Positions 4,542 to 11,992 of a DNA stretch of 17,512 nucleotides are shown here, piece after piece. Below the pieces are notes generated by a model, which saw only the letters and a list, made by a program, of their open reading frames with translations, was not told where the DNA came from and made no database searches. A program made the translations under genes and the position numbers. The stretch is from Bacillota bacterium. Its GTDB lineage: Bacteria; Bacillota; Clostridia; Peptostreptococcales; Anaerovoracaceae. Numbering within the stretch: the stretch's first letter is position 1; every line of letters begins with the position of its first letter. Where the stretch lies: the NCBI GenBank assembly GCA_030527065.1, contig JAUNBO010000020.1, forward strand, positions 1 through 17,512. The letters run 5' to 3'.

Positions 4542-5338
4542 TTTGCATCACCACCATGCCGCCGGCGGTCCTTCACCGGCAGGGCCACCTGGGTGATGAA
4601 TTTTTCCGGGTCCTTATGCTGGGGCGGGCCCTCCAGGTAGATGTGCCGGCAGGTGCCCAGCAGCTCTATGCACTGCTCCTGCGCATAGCCGATGAGCCTT
4701 TCCCGGATGGCGGGCAGCTCCCCGTAATCGCCGTGGTGCGTGATCATGATGGCGCGGACCTCCGGCAGCACGGCCACATGCTCCCCCTGGCTGTGCTCCG
4801 GGACGGCGGCGCAGTAAGAGATCTCGTCAGGTTCGTCAAGAGGAAATTCGATAAAATACATCCGCTTGCTGATGTCCGTGCCGTACTGCCGCATGGCGGA
4901 GTAACCCGTCTGCCGCAGCATATCCGTTTTCTGCGCGATGCTCTCTGAGCGGCAGGTGCGGCGATAGACGGTCTGCTGCGGGATCGCGGTGTAGCGTATC
5001 TCTGCATTGGCCCCGCCGGCTATCCGCTCCCGGAGCTTTTCTATGCTGAGGTTCAATTCGTCCCGGATGGTTTCCAGCCTTTTGAGGATGGGGGCCAGGT
5101 CTGACTTGTCGTTGTAATAGGTGCGTATCTCCGCCAGGGACAGGCCTACATCCTGGAGTGTGCGGATGGTGCGGATGCGGGTCAGCGTGTCCAGGGTGTA
5201 GTAGCGGTTTCCGGTCTCTCCCTCTTTTTTGTCCGGCGTGATCAGGCCCCGGTCCTCGTAATTGAGGATCATGCGCCGGGTCACGCCGATGGATTTCGCT
5301 ATCTCTCCGATGGACATGAACTTGTTTTCGTCATTCAT
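4538..5338 (-). CDS. MerR-family regulator with GyrI-like effector-binding domain
   Basis: 266 residues. The N-terminal MerR winged helix-turn-helix is clear: MSIGEIAKSIGVTRRMILNY at 8-27, then DRGLITP and NRYYTLDTLTRI. A helix at about 80-108 forms the usual antiparallel coiled coil. The C-terminal part (about 112-260), with IEFPLDEP and a final CRHIYLEGPPQH, fits a GyrI/BmrR-type ligand pocket for small hydrophobic or cationic molecules. Such proteins activate promoters with long spacers on ligand binding. GGAGG (5352-5348) lies nine bases before ATG 5338. The gene leads a two-gene minus-strand operon with the C39-like protein. No efflux pump is next to it, which is unusual for a BmrR-type regulator. 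Confidence 0.9.
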   Translation of the reverse strand: MNDENKFMSIGEIAKSIGVTRRMILNYEDRGLITPDKKEGETGNRYYTLDTLTRIRTIRTLQDVGLSLAEIRTYYNDKSDLAPILKRLETIRDELNLSIEKLRERIAGGANAEIRYTAIPQQTVYRRTCRSESIAQKTDMLRQTGYSAMRQYGTDISKRMYFIEFPLDEPDEISYCAAVPEHSQGEHVAVLPEVRAIMITHHGDYGELPAIRERLIGYAQEQCIELLGTCRHIYLEGPPQHKDPEKFITQVALPVKDRRRHGGDAK

Positions 5339-5366
5339 AAAAATTTTCCTCCAAACCCTCGTGCAT

Positions 5367-5387
5367 CGTACATCAATGTGCGGTACG
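5367..5387. promoter_or_regulatory. weak dyad upstream of the MerR gene, possible operator
   Basis: CGTAC (5367-5371) and GTACG (5383-5387) form a 21-bp dyad 28 bp upstream of the merR start. MerR proteins bind dyads of about this size between -35 and -10. I could not fit a convincing -35/-10 pair with the 19-20 bp spacer expected, so this is tentative. The remainder of 5388-5500 shows nothing further. Confidence 0.25.
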
Positions 5388-5507
5388 CAATAAGTATATC
5401 AAGGCAAGGGCCAAAAGGCAAGAGGGCGGCAGAAATCTATGTGTAAAATCGACATGCCCCCATATAGTTACGTGGTGGACGGTTTTTGAAAATGTCGCTA
5501 ATTTTGC

Positions 5508-5536
5508 TTGACACAGCCCGCTATTTGTGGTAATTT
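5508..5536 (+). promoter_or_regulatory. promoter of the rpmG-secE-nusG-ribosomal protein operon
   Basis: A perfect TTGACA (5508-5513) is followed after 17 bp by TAATTT (5531-5536). The leader to rpmG is about 90 bases long. It is the only strong promoter seen before the ribosomal protein genes. Confidence 0.7.
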
Positions 5537-5550
5537 TATTAAGCGACTTT

Positions 5551-5572
5551 AGGCCTTCCTTTTGGGGGGCTT
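5551..5572 (+). promoter_or_regulatory. leader hairpin in the rpmG operon 5' UTR
   Basis: AGGCCTTCC (5551-5559) pairs with GGGGGGCTT (5564-5572) around a TTTT loop, using several G-U pairs, and is followed by AATTAAAG. It lies just after the expected transcription start and could stabilise or regulate the mRNA. The absence of a T run argues against an attenuator. Confidence 0.4.
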
Positions 5573-5635
5573 AATTAAAGTGCCAAAATTCGGCGTTAAA
5601 TCAGTGAAGATAAAGAATATTGGAGGAGCAGCGCA

Positions 5636-5785
5636 ATGAGAGTCAGAGTTACCCTGGCATGCGGGGAATGCAAGCAGCGGAACTACAACACCATGAAGAA
5701 CAAAAAGAACGATCCCGATCGTCTGGAGTTCACCAAGTATTGCAAGTTCTGCAAGAAACACACCCTTCACAAGGAAACCAAGTAG
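5636..5785 (+). CDS. rpmG: 50S ribosomal protein L33
   Basis: 49 residues starting at ATG 5636, with GGAGG nine bases upstream (5622-5626). The L33 pattern is complete: RVRVTLACGEC near the start, then RLEFTKYCKFCKKHTLHKETK. Two CxxC pairs (C9/C12 and C36/C39) make this the zinc-binding form. L33 sits near the E site of the large subunit. It is first in the operon, 17 bp before secE, the standard rpmG-secE-nusG order. Confidence 0.95.
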   Translation: MRVRVTLACGECKQRNYNTMKNKKNDPDRLEFTKYCKFCKKHTLHKETK

Positions 5786-5802
5786 AGTAGAGGAGTACAA
5801 GC

Positions 5803-6087
5803 ATGGCTACCGAAAAACTGCCTACCCCGGACAGAAAGACCGCCCGGGAGAAGAGGATCGCCGCCAGAAATGCGGCCAGAGCCAGAAGAAAAGAACGGGG
5901 CGGCCTGAAGGAATACTTCAAGGGCGTAAAGACCGAGATGAAAAAAGTGATCTGGCCCACCAGGAAGGAAACCGTTTCCTACACCGGCGTGGTCATAGTC
6001 ACCTGTGCGTTCTTCGCCTTGCTTTTCTGGGGCTTCGACAGCGGCTTCCTGGCCGTTCTGAAAGCCGTATTGAACATCACTATTTAG
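5803..6087 (+). CDS. secE: preprotein translocase subunit SecE
   Basis: 94 residues. It has the SecE signature: an amphipathic helix with VKTEMKKVIWPTRKE (about 42-56), then a single membrane helix (about 59-77) and a short tail. This is the short one-helix form of Gram-positive bacteria. The first 35 residues are an unusually basic extension rich in Arg and Ala. SecE clamps SecY in the membrane and is essential for protein export. AGGAG lies eight bases before ATG 5803. Confidence 0.95.
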   Translation: MATEKLPTPDRKTAREKRIAARNAARARRKERGGLKEYFKGVKTEMKKVIWPTRKETVSYTGVVIVTCAFFALLFWGFDSGFLAVLKAVLNITI

Positions 6088-6102
6088 CGGGAGCAGGCTG
6101 TA

Positions 6103-6717
6103 ATGGAAGAAACACGCGAAGTGATGGAAGCTCTCACAGAGGCGGAAGCCCCTGCGGAGGAGACCGGGCCGGAACCCATTCCCCTGGAAGAAACGGAAGC
6201 CTGGAAAAAGGCAAAATGGTATGTGGTGCATACCTATTCCGGCCACGAGAACAAGGTGAAGGCCAATATAGAAAAGATCGTAGAGAGCAGAGGCATGCAG
6301 GACCTGGTCCTCAGCATTGTGGTGCCTACGGAAGACCGGGTAGAGATCAAAGAAGGCCAGAGGAAGATCAAGACCAGGAAAATGTTCCCCGGCTACGTCA
6401 TCGTAAAGATGATCGTCACCAACGAATCCTGGTATCTGGTGAGGAACACCCAGGGCGTCACCGGCTTTGTAGGCCATGGCTCCGAGCCCATTCCCCTTAC
6501 GGACGAAGAAGTCCGGCGCATGGGCATAGAGAAGATCCACATAGATCTGGACATAGAGCCGGGAGACAGCGTGAAGGTCATCAACGGGCCCTTTGAGAGC
6601 TTCATGGGCGTGGTGGAGGAAGTCAACTACGATAAACAGACCATGAAGGTACGCATCTCCATGTTCGGCCGGGATACGCCGGTAGAACTGGAATTCGACC
6701 AGATAGACAAGCTGTAA
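6103..6717 (+). CDS. nusG: transcription termination/antitermination factor NusG
   Basis: 204 residues. An acidic N-terminal extension of about 35 residues precedes the NGN domain (KWYVVHTYSGHENKV at 38-52; MFPGYVIVKM at 94-103; VRNTQGVTGFVG at 113-124). A KOW domain follows (PGDSVKVINGPFESFMGVV at about 153-171, through MFGRDTPVELEF). NusG binds RNA polymerase, modulates pausing and couples transcription to translation. It begins 15 bp after secE. The acidic extension is not part of the NusG core. Confidence 0.97.
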   Translation: MEETREVMEALTEAEAPAEETGPEPIPLEETEAWKKAKWYVVHTYSGHENKVKANIEKIVESRGMQDLVLSIVVPTEDRVEIKEGQRKIKTRKMFPGYVIVKMIVTNESWYLVRNTQGVTGFVGHGSEPIPLTDEEVRRMGIEKIHIDLDIEPGDSVKVINGPFESFMGVVEEVNYDKQTMKVRISMFGRDTPVELEFDQIDKL

Positions 6718-6811
6718 TGCCAGTGGCGGTGTGGGAGAAGGGGAACCGGAGCCCGCGCCCCGCCGGAAAACATAATTCGCGCAGCAGGCGCAGAAAGGAG
6801 AGAGGAAAGAT

Positions 6812-7237
6812 ATGGCGAAGAAAGTAGAAGGCCTTATCAAGCTCCAGATCCCGGCAGGGAACGCCACCCCGGCGCCTCCGGTAGGTCCGGCACTTGGTCA
6901 GAAAAGCGTCAACATCATGGATTTCTGCAAACAGTTCAACGCAAAGACCGCAGATCAGGCCGGCATGATCATCCCCGTAGTCATTACGGTCTATTCGGAC
7001 AGGTCTTTCACCTTCATCACGAAGACCCCCCCTGCGGCGGTGCTTCTGAAGAAGGCGGCCAATCTGGAACATGCGTCCGGTGAACCCAACAAGAAAAAGG
7101 TCGCCACCCTTACGCTGGACCAGGTCCGGGAGATCGCAAAGCTGAAGATGCCGGATCTCAATGCGGCGGACGTGGATTCGGCCACCGAGATGATAAAGGG
7201 AACGGCCAGAAGCATGGGAATCGTAGTGCAGGAGTAA
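6812..7237 (+). CDS. rplK: 50S ribosomal protein L11
   Basis: 141 residues, the normal L11 length. The N-terminal domain shows LQIPAGNATPAPPVGPALGQ (residues 12-31), the conserved proline-rich factor-binding segment. The C-terminal rRNA-binding domain ends in GTARSMGIVVQE. L11 binds the 23S GTPase-associated region. An AAAGGAGAG stretch precedes ATG 6812. The 94-bp gap after nusG is GC-rich and has small hairpins (for example GCGC/GCGC near 6780-6793) but no clear promoter or terminator. Confidence 0.97.
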   Translation: MAKKVEGLIKLQIPAGNATPAPPVGPALGQKSVNIMDFCKQFNAKTADQAGMIIPVVITVYSDRSFTFITKTPPAAVLLKKAANLEHASGEPNKKKVATLTLDQVREIAKLKMPDLNAADVDSATEMIKGTARSMGIVVQE

Positions 7238-7287
7238 GCAGTGGGAGGCCATAGGCGGCCGCAGGAACCACCAGGGAGGAAAAGAAA

Positions 7288-7986
7288 ATGCCTAAAAGAG
7301 GAAAGAACTACAAAGAAATGGCGAAGCTGGTAGACAGGACCAATCTGTACGAGGTCAGCGAAGCCATGGAGCTGGTCACACAGACCGCAAAAGCAAAATT
7401 TGACGAAACCGTGGAAGTCCACATCAAGCTGGGCGTAGATGGCCGCCATGCGGACCAGCAGGTCAGAGGCGCCATCGTTCTGCCCCACGGCACAGGAAAG
7501 ACCAAGAAGGTCCTGGTCTTCGCCAAAGGCGACAAGGCCCACGAGGCCGAGGCCGCCGGAGCCGACTATGTGGGAGCCGAGGAAATGGCTCAAAAGATCC
7601 AGAGCGAAAACTGGTTCGATTTCGACGTGGTGGTAGCCACCCCGGATATGATGGGCGTGGTGGGACGGCTGGGTAAGATCCTGGGCCCCAAAGGCCTTAT
7701 GCCCAACCCCAAGTCCGGCACCGTCACCATGGACATCACCAGAGCCCTGGAAGAGATCAAAGCCGGTAAGGTGGAGTACCGTCTGGACAAGACAAATCTG
7801 ATCCACACCCCCATCGGCAAGGCTTCCTTCGGGCCCGAGAAGCTGGGAGACAACTTCAACGCCCTTCTGGAAGCGGTGGTGAAGGCCAAGCCCCCGGTAG
7901 CCAAGGGACAGTACCTGAAGAGCGTTACCGTAGCCAGCACCATGGGCCCCGGGATCAAGATCAACCCCACAAAGCTCACCTTCTGA
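7288..7986 (+). CDS. rplA: 50S ribosomal protein L1
   Basis: 232 residues, the usual L1 length. It has the family core FDETVEVHIKLGVDGRHADQ, the middle domain VVATPDMMGVVGRLGKILGP followed by KGLMPNPKSGTVT, and the C-terminal KSVTVASTMGPGIKIN. L1 forms the mobile stalk at the E site and in many bacteria represses its own L11-L1 mRNA. GGGAGGA lies before ATG 7288, 50 bp after rplK. Confidence 0.97.
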   Translation: MPKRGKNYKEMAKLVDRTNLYEVSEAMELVTQTAKAKFDETVEVHIKLGVDGRHADQQVRGAIVLPHGTGKTKKVLVFAKGDKAHEAEAAGADYVGAEEMAQKIQSENWFDFDVVVATPDMMGVVGRLGKILGPKGLMPNPKSGTVTMDITRALEEIKAGKVEYRLDKTNLIHTPIGKASFGPEKLGDNFNALLEAVVKAKPPVAKGQYLKSVTVASTMGPGIKINPTKLTF

Positions 7987-8035
7987 GCAAGGAAGAGCGG
8001 AGCCACAGAAAAAGCCTGGCTCACCCAACTGAATC

Positions 8036-8145
8036 AGCAAAAAAGACTGTAGACAGCAGGCGTCCTCCGGGACTTAATCTCCTGCCGAGGTTCATCAGAT
8101 ATGAATGGAAGCCTCTTTTGTCTGCGGGATGGAAGGGGCTTTTTC
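8036..8145 (+). ncRNA. ribosomal protein L10 leader with attenuator
   Basis: The 249-bp gap between rplA and rplJ holds the L10-leader core: AGACAGCAGG (8051-8060), a CGTCC/GGGAC stem, ACTTAATCTCCTGCCGAGG (8072-8090) where CCTGC closes with GCAGG. This matches the family in which L10(L12) binds a kink-turn-like site in its own mRNA. A terminator follows: AAGCCTCTT (8109-8117) pairs with AAGGGGCTT (8133-8141), with one G-U, and runs into TTTTCT. Free L10-L12 complex is expected to favour termination before rplJ. 8146-8235 is unremarkable apart from the rplJ RBS. Confidence 0.85.
8109..8145 (+). terminator. attenuator terminator of the L10 leader
   Basis: A nine-pair stem (8109-8117 with 8133-8141) has a loop of 15 bases and leads into TTTTCT. 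Its position after the L10-binding core and 91 bases before rplJ fits a regulated terminator. Confidence 0.75.
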
Positions 8146-8235
8146 TACGGCCAAAGACGCCGCAAGCAATTTCCGGCGTTCAGAGAAAACTGCGCCGCAG
8201 GGGGATACCCGGCGGCAGAAAGGAGAAACAATCCT

Positions 8236-8733
8236 ATGGCATCAAAGGAACATCTGGCAGAAAAGCAGGCCATTATCGACGAGATCAAAGGGAAATTCGA
8301 TAAGGCCCAGTCTGCCGTGGTCATCGACTACAAGGGCATCACGGTGGCGGAAGCCGACGCTATGAGAAAAAAGCTTCGGGAAGCCAACGTGGACTACACG
8401 GTTTATAAGAACACCCTGGTCAGCAGAGCCATTGCGGGCACCGGATTTGAAGAATTGAATCAGATCCTTTCCGGCCCCAGCGCCTTCGCCTTCGGGTACG
8501 AGGACGCCATTGCTCCCGCAAGAGTCCTGAACGGCATCATCAAGGAATACAAGAAGATGGAGTTCAAGGCGGGTTATGTGGAAGGGAAGTATTTTGACGG
8601 TAAGGGGATCCAGGAAATCGCCGGACTTCCCTCCAGAGAAGAGCTCATCGCCAAATTCATGGGCAGCATCCAGTCTCCCGTTTCCAAGGCGGTGCGGACA
8701 TTCCAGGCCATTGCCGACGCCAAAGAGGCATAA
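8236..8733 (+). CDS. rplJ: 50S ribosomal protein L10
   Basis: 165 residues from ATG 8236, chosen because AAAGGAGAAA lies just before it and because MASKEHLAEKQ is a normal L10 start; the longer upstream frame runs through the leader RNA. Core motifs include AQSAVVIDYKGITVAEAD, KNTLVSRAI, GPSAFAFGYED and the C-terminal helix that carries the L7/L12 dimers. L10 is the base of the stalk and the autoregulator acting on the leader upstream. Confidence 0.97.
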   Translation: MASKEHLAEKQAIIDEIKGKFDKAQSAVVIDYKGITVAEADAMRKKLREANVDYTVYKNTLVSRAIAGTGFEELNQILSGPSAFAFGYEDAIAPARVLNGIIKEYKKMEFKAGYVEGKYFDGKGIQEIAGLPSREELIAKFMGSIQSPVSKAVRTFQAIADAKEA

Positions 8734-8757
8734 TTAAAAGAAAGGAAGAAAAGAAAA

Positions 8758-9126
8758 ATGGATAAAATGGAAATCATCGAAGCGATAAAAAACATGACCG
8801 TGCTGGAGCTCAACGAGCTGGTAAAAGCTTGTGAGGAAGAGTTCGGCGTATCCGCCGCCGCCCCCGTGGCCGTGGCAGGAGCCGCTGCCGGCGCTGCGGA
8901 AGCAGTGGAGGAGCAGACGGAATTCACCGTGGTCCTGGCGGGAGCCGGCGCGGAGAAGATCAAGGTCATCAAGGTGGTCAGAGAGATCACCGGCCTGGGC
9001 CTGAAGGAAGCCAAAGAGCTGGTGGACGGCGCTCCCAACAACGTAAAGGAAGGCGCCACCAAGGAAGAGGCCAACGAACTGAAGGCCAAGCTGGAAGAAG
9101 TAGGAGCCACCGTAGAGCTGAAATAA
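8758..9126 (+). CDS. rplL: 50S ribosomal protein L7/L12
   Basis: 122 residues. The N-terminal dimerisation domain (TVLELNELVKACEEEFGV) is followed by an Ala/Gly-rich hinge (about 33-52) and the C-terminal factor-binding domain, EFTVVLAGAGAEKIKVIKVV then LGLKEAKELVDGAP. It is the multi-copy stalk protein that recruits translational GTPases. It starts 24 bp after rplJ and is the last gene before a strong terminator; rpoB does not follow. Confidence 0.97.
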   Translation: MDKMEIIEAIKNMTVLELNELVKACEEEFGVSAAAPVAVAGAAAGAAEAVEEQTEFTVVLAGAGAEKIKVIKVVREITGLGLKEAKELVDGAPNNVKEGATKEEANELKAKLEEVGATVELK

Positions 9127-9161
9127 GGGCGCAGGGTTTTTTCGATAAGCGTCTTTTATAT

Positions 9162-9226
9162 GAGAGACCCTCTTTGCCCCGCCGGTTTGAAAAGCAGCCG
9201 GGGCGCCAGGGGGTCTTTCATTTTCT
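9162..9226 (+). terminator. strong terminator of the ribosomal protein operon
   Basis: A long imperfect stem pairs GAGAGACCC...GCCCCGCCGG with CCGGGGC...GGGGGTCTTTC, followed by ATTTTCTC. With the new promoter-like sequence at 9238 it separates the ribosomal operon from apgM. Confidence 0.8.
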
Positions 9227-9237
9227 CGGCGGAGGTC

Positions 9238-9266
9238 TTGCGGGGCACTGTGGGTTATGATAAAAT
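9238..9266 (+). promoter_or_regulatory. possible promoter of the apgM operon
   Basis: TTGCGG (9238-9243) and TAAAAT (9261-9266) are 17 bp apart. The -10 is good and the -35 weak. It lies just after the terminator and 84 bases before apgM. Confidence 0.45.
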
Positions 9267-9349
9267 AACCTATCGGGGCAGCGGCAGGGAATCGCTGCGG
9301 CGGCAGCTGCGGGCCCTGTAAAATCGGAACGAAAAGAAGGTGCAAAAGT

Positions 9350-10564
9350 ATGAAATATCTGATCGTGGTGCCCGACGGCGCCGCAGACGAGCCCATGGAG
9401 GCCCTGGGAGGAAAAACGCCGCTGGAGGCGGCAGACATAGAGAACATAAACGCCCTGGCGGCCAGGGGAATGGTGGGCACCGTCCAGACCATCCCTCAGG
9501 GAATGGCGCCGGGCAGCGACATCGCAAACCTGTCCGTCATGGGGTATGACCCCAAGCGGTACCATACGGGAAGATCCCCCCTGGAAGCGGTGAGCATGGG
9601 GGTGGACATGTCGGATACAGACGTGTCCTTCCGCTGCAACATCGTCACTTTGGAAGGAGACGGGCCCTATGACGAGCTTACGGTGAAAGACCACAGCGCC
9701 GGAGAGATCACCACGGAAGAGGCCGACGAGCTGGTGCGGCTTCTGGATGAAAAGCTGGGGACGGACAGCATCCGCTTTTATACGGGAGTCAGCTACCGTC
9801 ACGCCATGATCGTTCACAACGGCTCCACGGACTGCCGGCTGACGCCGCCCCACGATATCCTGGACAAAAGAGTGGGCGACTACCTGCCTCAGGGCAAGGA
9901 CGCCGCCTTCATAGAGGACATTATGCGGAAGAGCTACGAGCTGTTGAAGGACCATCCGGTCAATGCAGCCCGCCGGGCCAGGGGACTGAATCCCGCCAAT
10001 TCCGCCTGGATCTGGGGCCAGGGGAGAAAGCCCGGGCTGTCTTCCTTCTACGATAAGTACGGGGTCCGGGGAGCGGTCATTTCCGCCGTGGACCTGATAA
10101 AGGGCATAGGGCTCTGCGCCGGGCTGGAATCCATAGACGTGGAAGGGGCCACAGGGACCCTCAACACCAATTTCAGCGGCAAGGCCCAGGCGGCCATAGA
10201 CGCTTTCCGCCGGGGACTGGATTTTGTGTACATCCATCTGGAAGCCACGGACGAAAGCTCCCACCAGGGCAATCTGACGGATAAGCTGAAGGGGCTGGAG
10301 CTGATAGACAGGGAAGTGGTGAAGCCTCTGGCGGACTGGCTGGCGGCCTCCGGAGAGGACTACCGCATCCTGGTGCTGCCGGACCATCATACGCCCATCC
10401 GCATCCGCACCCACGCCTCCATGCCGGTGCCCTTTATGCTCTACGACAGCCGGCGGCAGACAGAGACGGACCCGGCCCGCAGCTACTGCGAAGCCACCGC
10501 CGCCTCGGGCAGGGCTTTTGAATCCGGCTGCCGGCTGGCAGACTATTTTTTCACGGGGAAATAG
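9350..10564 (+). CDS. apgM: cofactor-independent phosphoglycerate mutase, archaeal type (ApgM)
   Basis: 404 residues. It interconverts 3- and 2-phosphoglycerate in glycolysis. The family belongs to the alkaline phosphatase superfamily and uses two metal ions. Visible signatures are the N-terminal PDGAADEP (8-15, metal ligand D9), the nucleophile segment APGSDIANLSVMGYDP (S56), and late metal sites HLEATDESSHQG and VLPDHHTP. ApgM has only distant sequence similarity to the 510-residue GpmI of most Firmicutes. A paralogue was once annotated as a homoserine kinase; without thr genes nearby the mutase role is more likely. AAGAAGG precedes ATG 9350. The carboxypeptidase gene follows after 30 bp and is probably co-transcribed. 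Confidence 0.9.
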   Translation: MKYLIVVPDGAADEPMEALGGKTPLEAADIENINALAARGMVGTVQTIPQGMAPGSDIANLSVMGYDPKRYHTGRSPLEAVSMGVDMSDTDVSFRCNIVTLEGDGPYDELTVKDHSAGEITTEEADELVRLLDEKLGTDSIRFYTGVSYRHAMIVHNGSTDCRLTPPHDILDKRVGDYLPQGKDAAFIEDIMRKSYELLKDHPVNAARRARGLNPANSAWIWGQGRKPGLSSFYDKYGVRGAVISAVDLIKGIGLCAGLESIDVEGATGTLNTNFSGKAQAAIDAFRRGLDFVYIHLEATDESSHQGNLTDKLKGLELIDREVVKPLADWLAASGEDYRILVLPDHHTPIRIRTHASMPVPFMLYDSRRQTETDPARSYCEATAASGRAFESGCRLADYFFTGK

Positions 10565-10594
10565 ACGGGAAGAGTTAAAACAGGGGACAGAGAA

Positions 10595-11992
10595 TTGAAG
10601 AAGCTTATCATCGTACTACTTGTTCTGAGTCTTTTTGCGGCGTCGGGGAGCCTGGCCTTTGGAACGGGCGACGAGCTGGAGATACTGGCTTCCGGCGCCA
10701 TCCTCATCAACGCCGATACCGGGGACATCCTCTATGAAAAGGACATCCACCAGCAGCTGTATCCCGCCAGCACCACCAAGGTCCTGACAGCCATCCTGGC
10801 CCTGGAAAACCTGGAGCTGACGGATAACGTGCCCATAGACGAGGAAGCGTCCTTTACCGGCGGCAGCCGCATTTACCTTCTGGAAGGTGAAGAAATCACC
10901 GTGGAGGAAGTGCTCTACGGCATGCTTCTGGAGTCGGCCAACGACGCCGCAGTGGCTCTGGGCAAAATGGTCTCCGGCACCACGGAAGCCTTTACGGCGC
11001 TTATGAATCAGAAGGCGGAAGAGCTGGGAGCCACGGACAGCAACTTCGTCAATCCCAACGGCCTTCACGACCCGGAGCATGTGAGCACGGTGTACGATAT
11101 GGCTCAGATTGCCCGTTACGCCATGGAAAACGAGGAGTTCCGGCGCTTTGTTTCCACCTATCAATATACGGTGGAGGCCACCAATATGCAGGATACGAGG
11201 TATCTCTACAACACCAACCGGCTGCTCTACGACAATCAGTATACGGTGGTGGTGAACGGCGTCACCAGAGGCTGCCTGTATGAGGGCGTCACCGGGGTGA
11301 AGACGGGCTGGACCAGCCAGGCCGGCGGCTGTCTTGTGGCGGCGGCGGAGCGGGACGGCACGGAATTCATCGCCGTGGTGATGGGCTCCACGGACATGGG
11401 CCGCTTTCAGGACTGCATCACCCTGCTGGACTACGGCTTTGAGAATTACAAGACGGTCTGGGGCCTGAGCCAGGGGGCGGGCCTGGGGACGATAAAGATA
11501 AAGCGGGGAGCGGAGAACCGGGCGGAAGTGGTGCTGGGGGAGGACGTGGTCCTGAACCTGCCCCTGGACGCTACGGAGGAAATGCTCACCATCACCACGG
11601 ACCTGGAAGAGCGGTTGAAGGCCCCTGTGGAGGCAGGCCAGACGGCGGGGACGGTGACGGTTTCCTTCGGCGGCGAGGAGTTGGGCACCTACGATGCGGT
11701 GCTCGCTTCCGGCGTGGAGAAGGGCGGCATTCTGTCCATCTTCGGCATCACCGACGCCACCGCCAAAAAGATATGGACGGCGCTGCTCCTGATCGTGCTG
11801 GGCTTTTTCGCTCTGGTGGTGGCCTATGTGATATTGAAGCGCCGGCAGATAAGACGGCGGAAGCAGCGGCGGCTGGAGCGGCTGGACCGGGCCAAGGCCC
11901 GGGCGGACAGCGCTTATACGGCAAGAAGCAAGACAGAGAAGACAGAGGAAGATGAATTCTGGAGGAAGTATGGCAGAGGAGACCCGCACTGA
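10595..11992 (+). CDS. D-alanyl-D-alanine carboxypeptidase (S11 family, DacF-like)
   Basis: 465 residues from a TTG start at 10595, preceded by GGGGA. It removes the terminal D-Ala from peptidoglycan pentapeptides outside the cytoplasmic membrane. A signal peptide (1-22, KK then IIVLLVLSLFAASGSLAFG) leads to the penicillin-binding domain with all three active-site motifs: STTK (S59, K62), SAN (114-116) and KTG (236-238). A PBP5_C-like beta domain follows at about 290-375. Unlike typical family members with an amphipathic anchor, it ends in a true membrane helix (about 393-414) and a cytoplasmic tail of about 50 very basic then acidic residues. In Firmicutes such paralogues act in vegetative wall or spore cortex; the sequence does not decide which. 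Confidence 0.93.
   Translation: MKKLIIVLLVLSLFAASGSLAFGTGDELEILASGAILINADTGDILYEKDIHQQLYPASTTKVLTAILALENLELTDNVPIDEEASFTGGSRIYLLEGEEITVEEVLYGMLLESANDAAVALGKMVSGTTEAFTALMNQKAEELGATDSNFVNPNGLHDPEHVSTVYDMAQIARYAMENEEFRRFVSTYQYTVEATNMQDTRYLYNTNRLLYDNQYTVVVNGVTRGCLYEGVTGVKTGWTSQAGGCLVAAAERDGTEFIAVVMGSTDMGRFQDCITLLDYGFENYKTVWGLSQGAGLGTIKIKRGAENRAEVVLGEDVVLNLPLDATEEMLTITTDLEERLKAPVEAGQTAGTVTVSFGGEELGTYDAVLASGVEKGGILSIFGITDATAKKIWTALLLIVLGFFALVVAYVILKRRQIRRRKQRRLERLDRAKARADSAYTARSKTEKTEEDEFWRKYGRGDPH

Noticed and set aside
6991..8040. 349-codon minus-strand ORF opposite rplK-rplA
   Set aside because: Antisense shadow of conserved ribosomal protein genes with no domain of its own.
8101..8235. N-terminal extension of L10
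   Set aside because: The frame passes through the L10 leader terminator; ATG 8236 has a good RBS and gives the normal L10 length.
10616..11989. 457-codon minus-strand ORF
   Set aside because: It lies opposite a carboxypeptidase with all active-site motifs; long antisense frames are common in GC-rich DNA.
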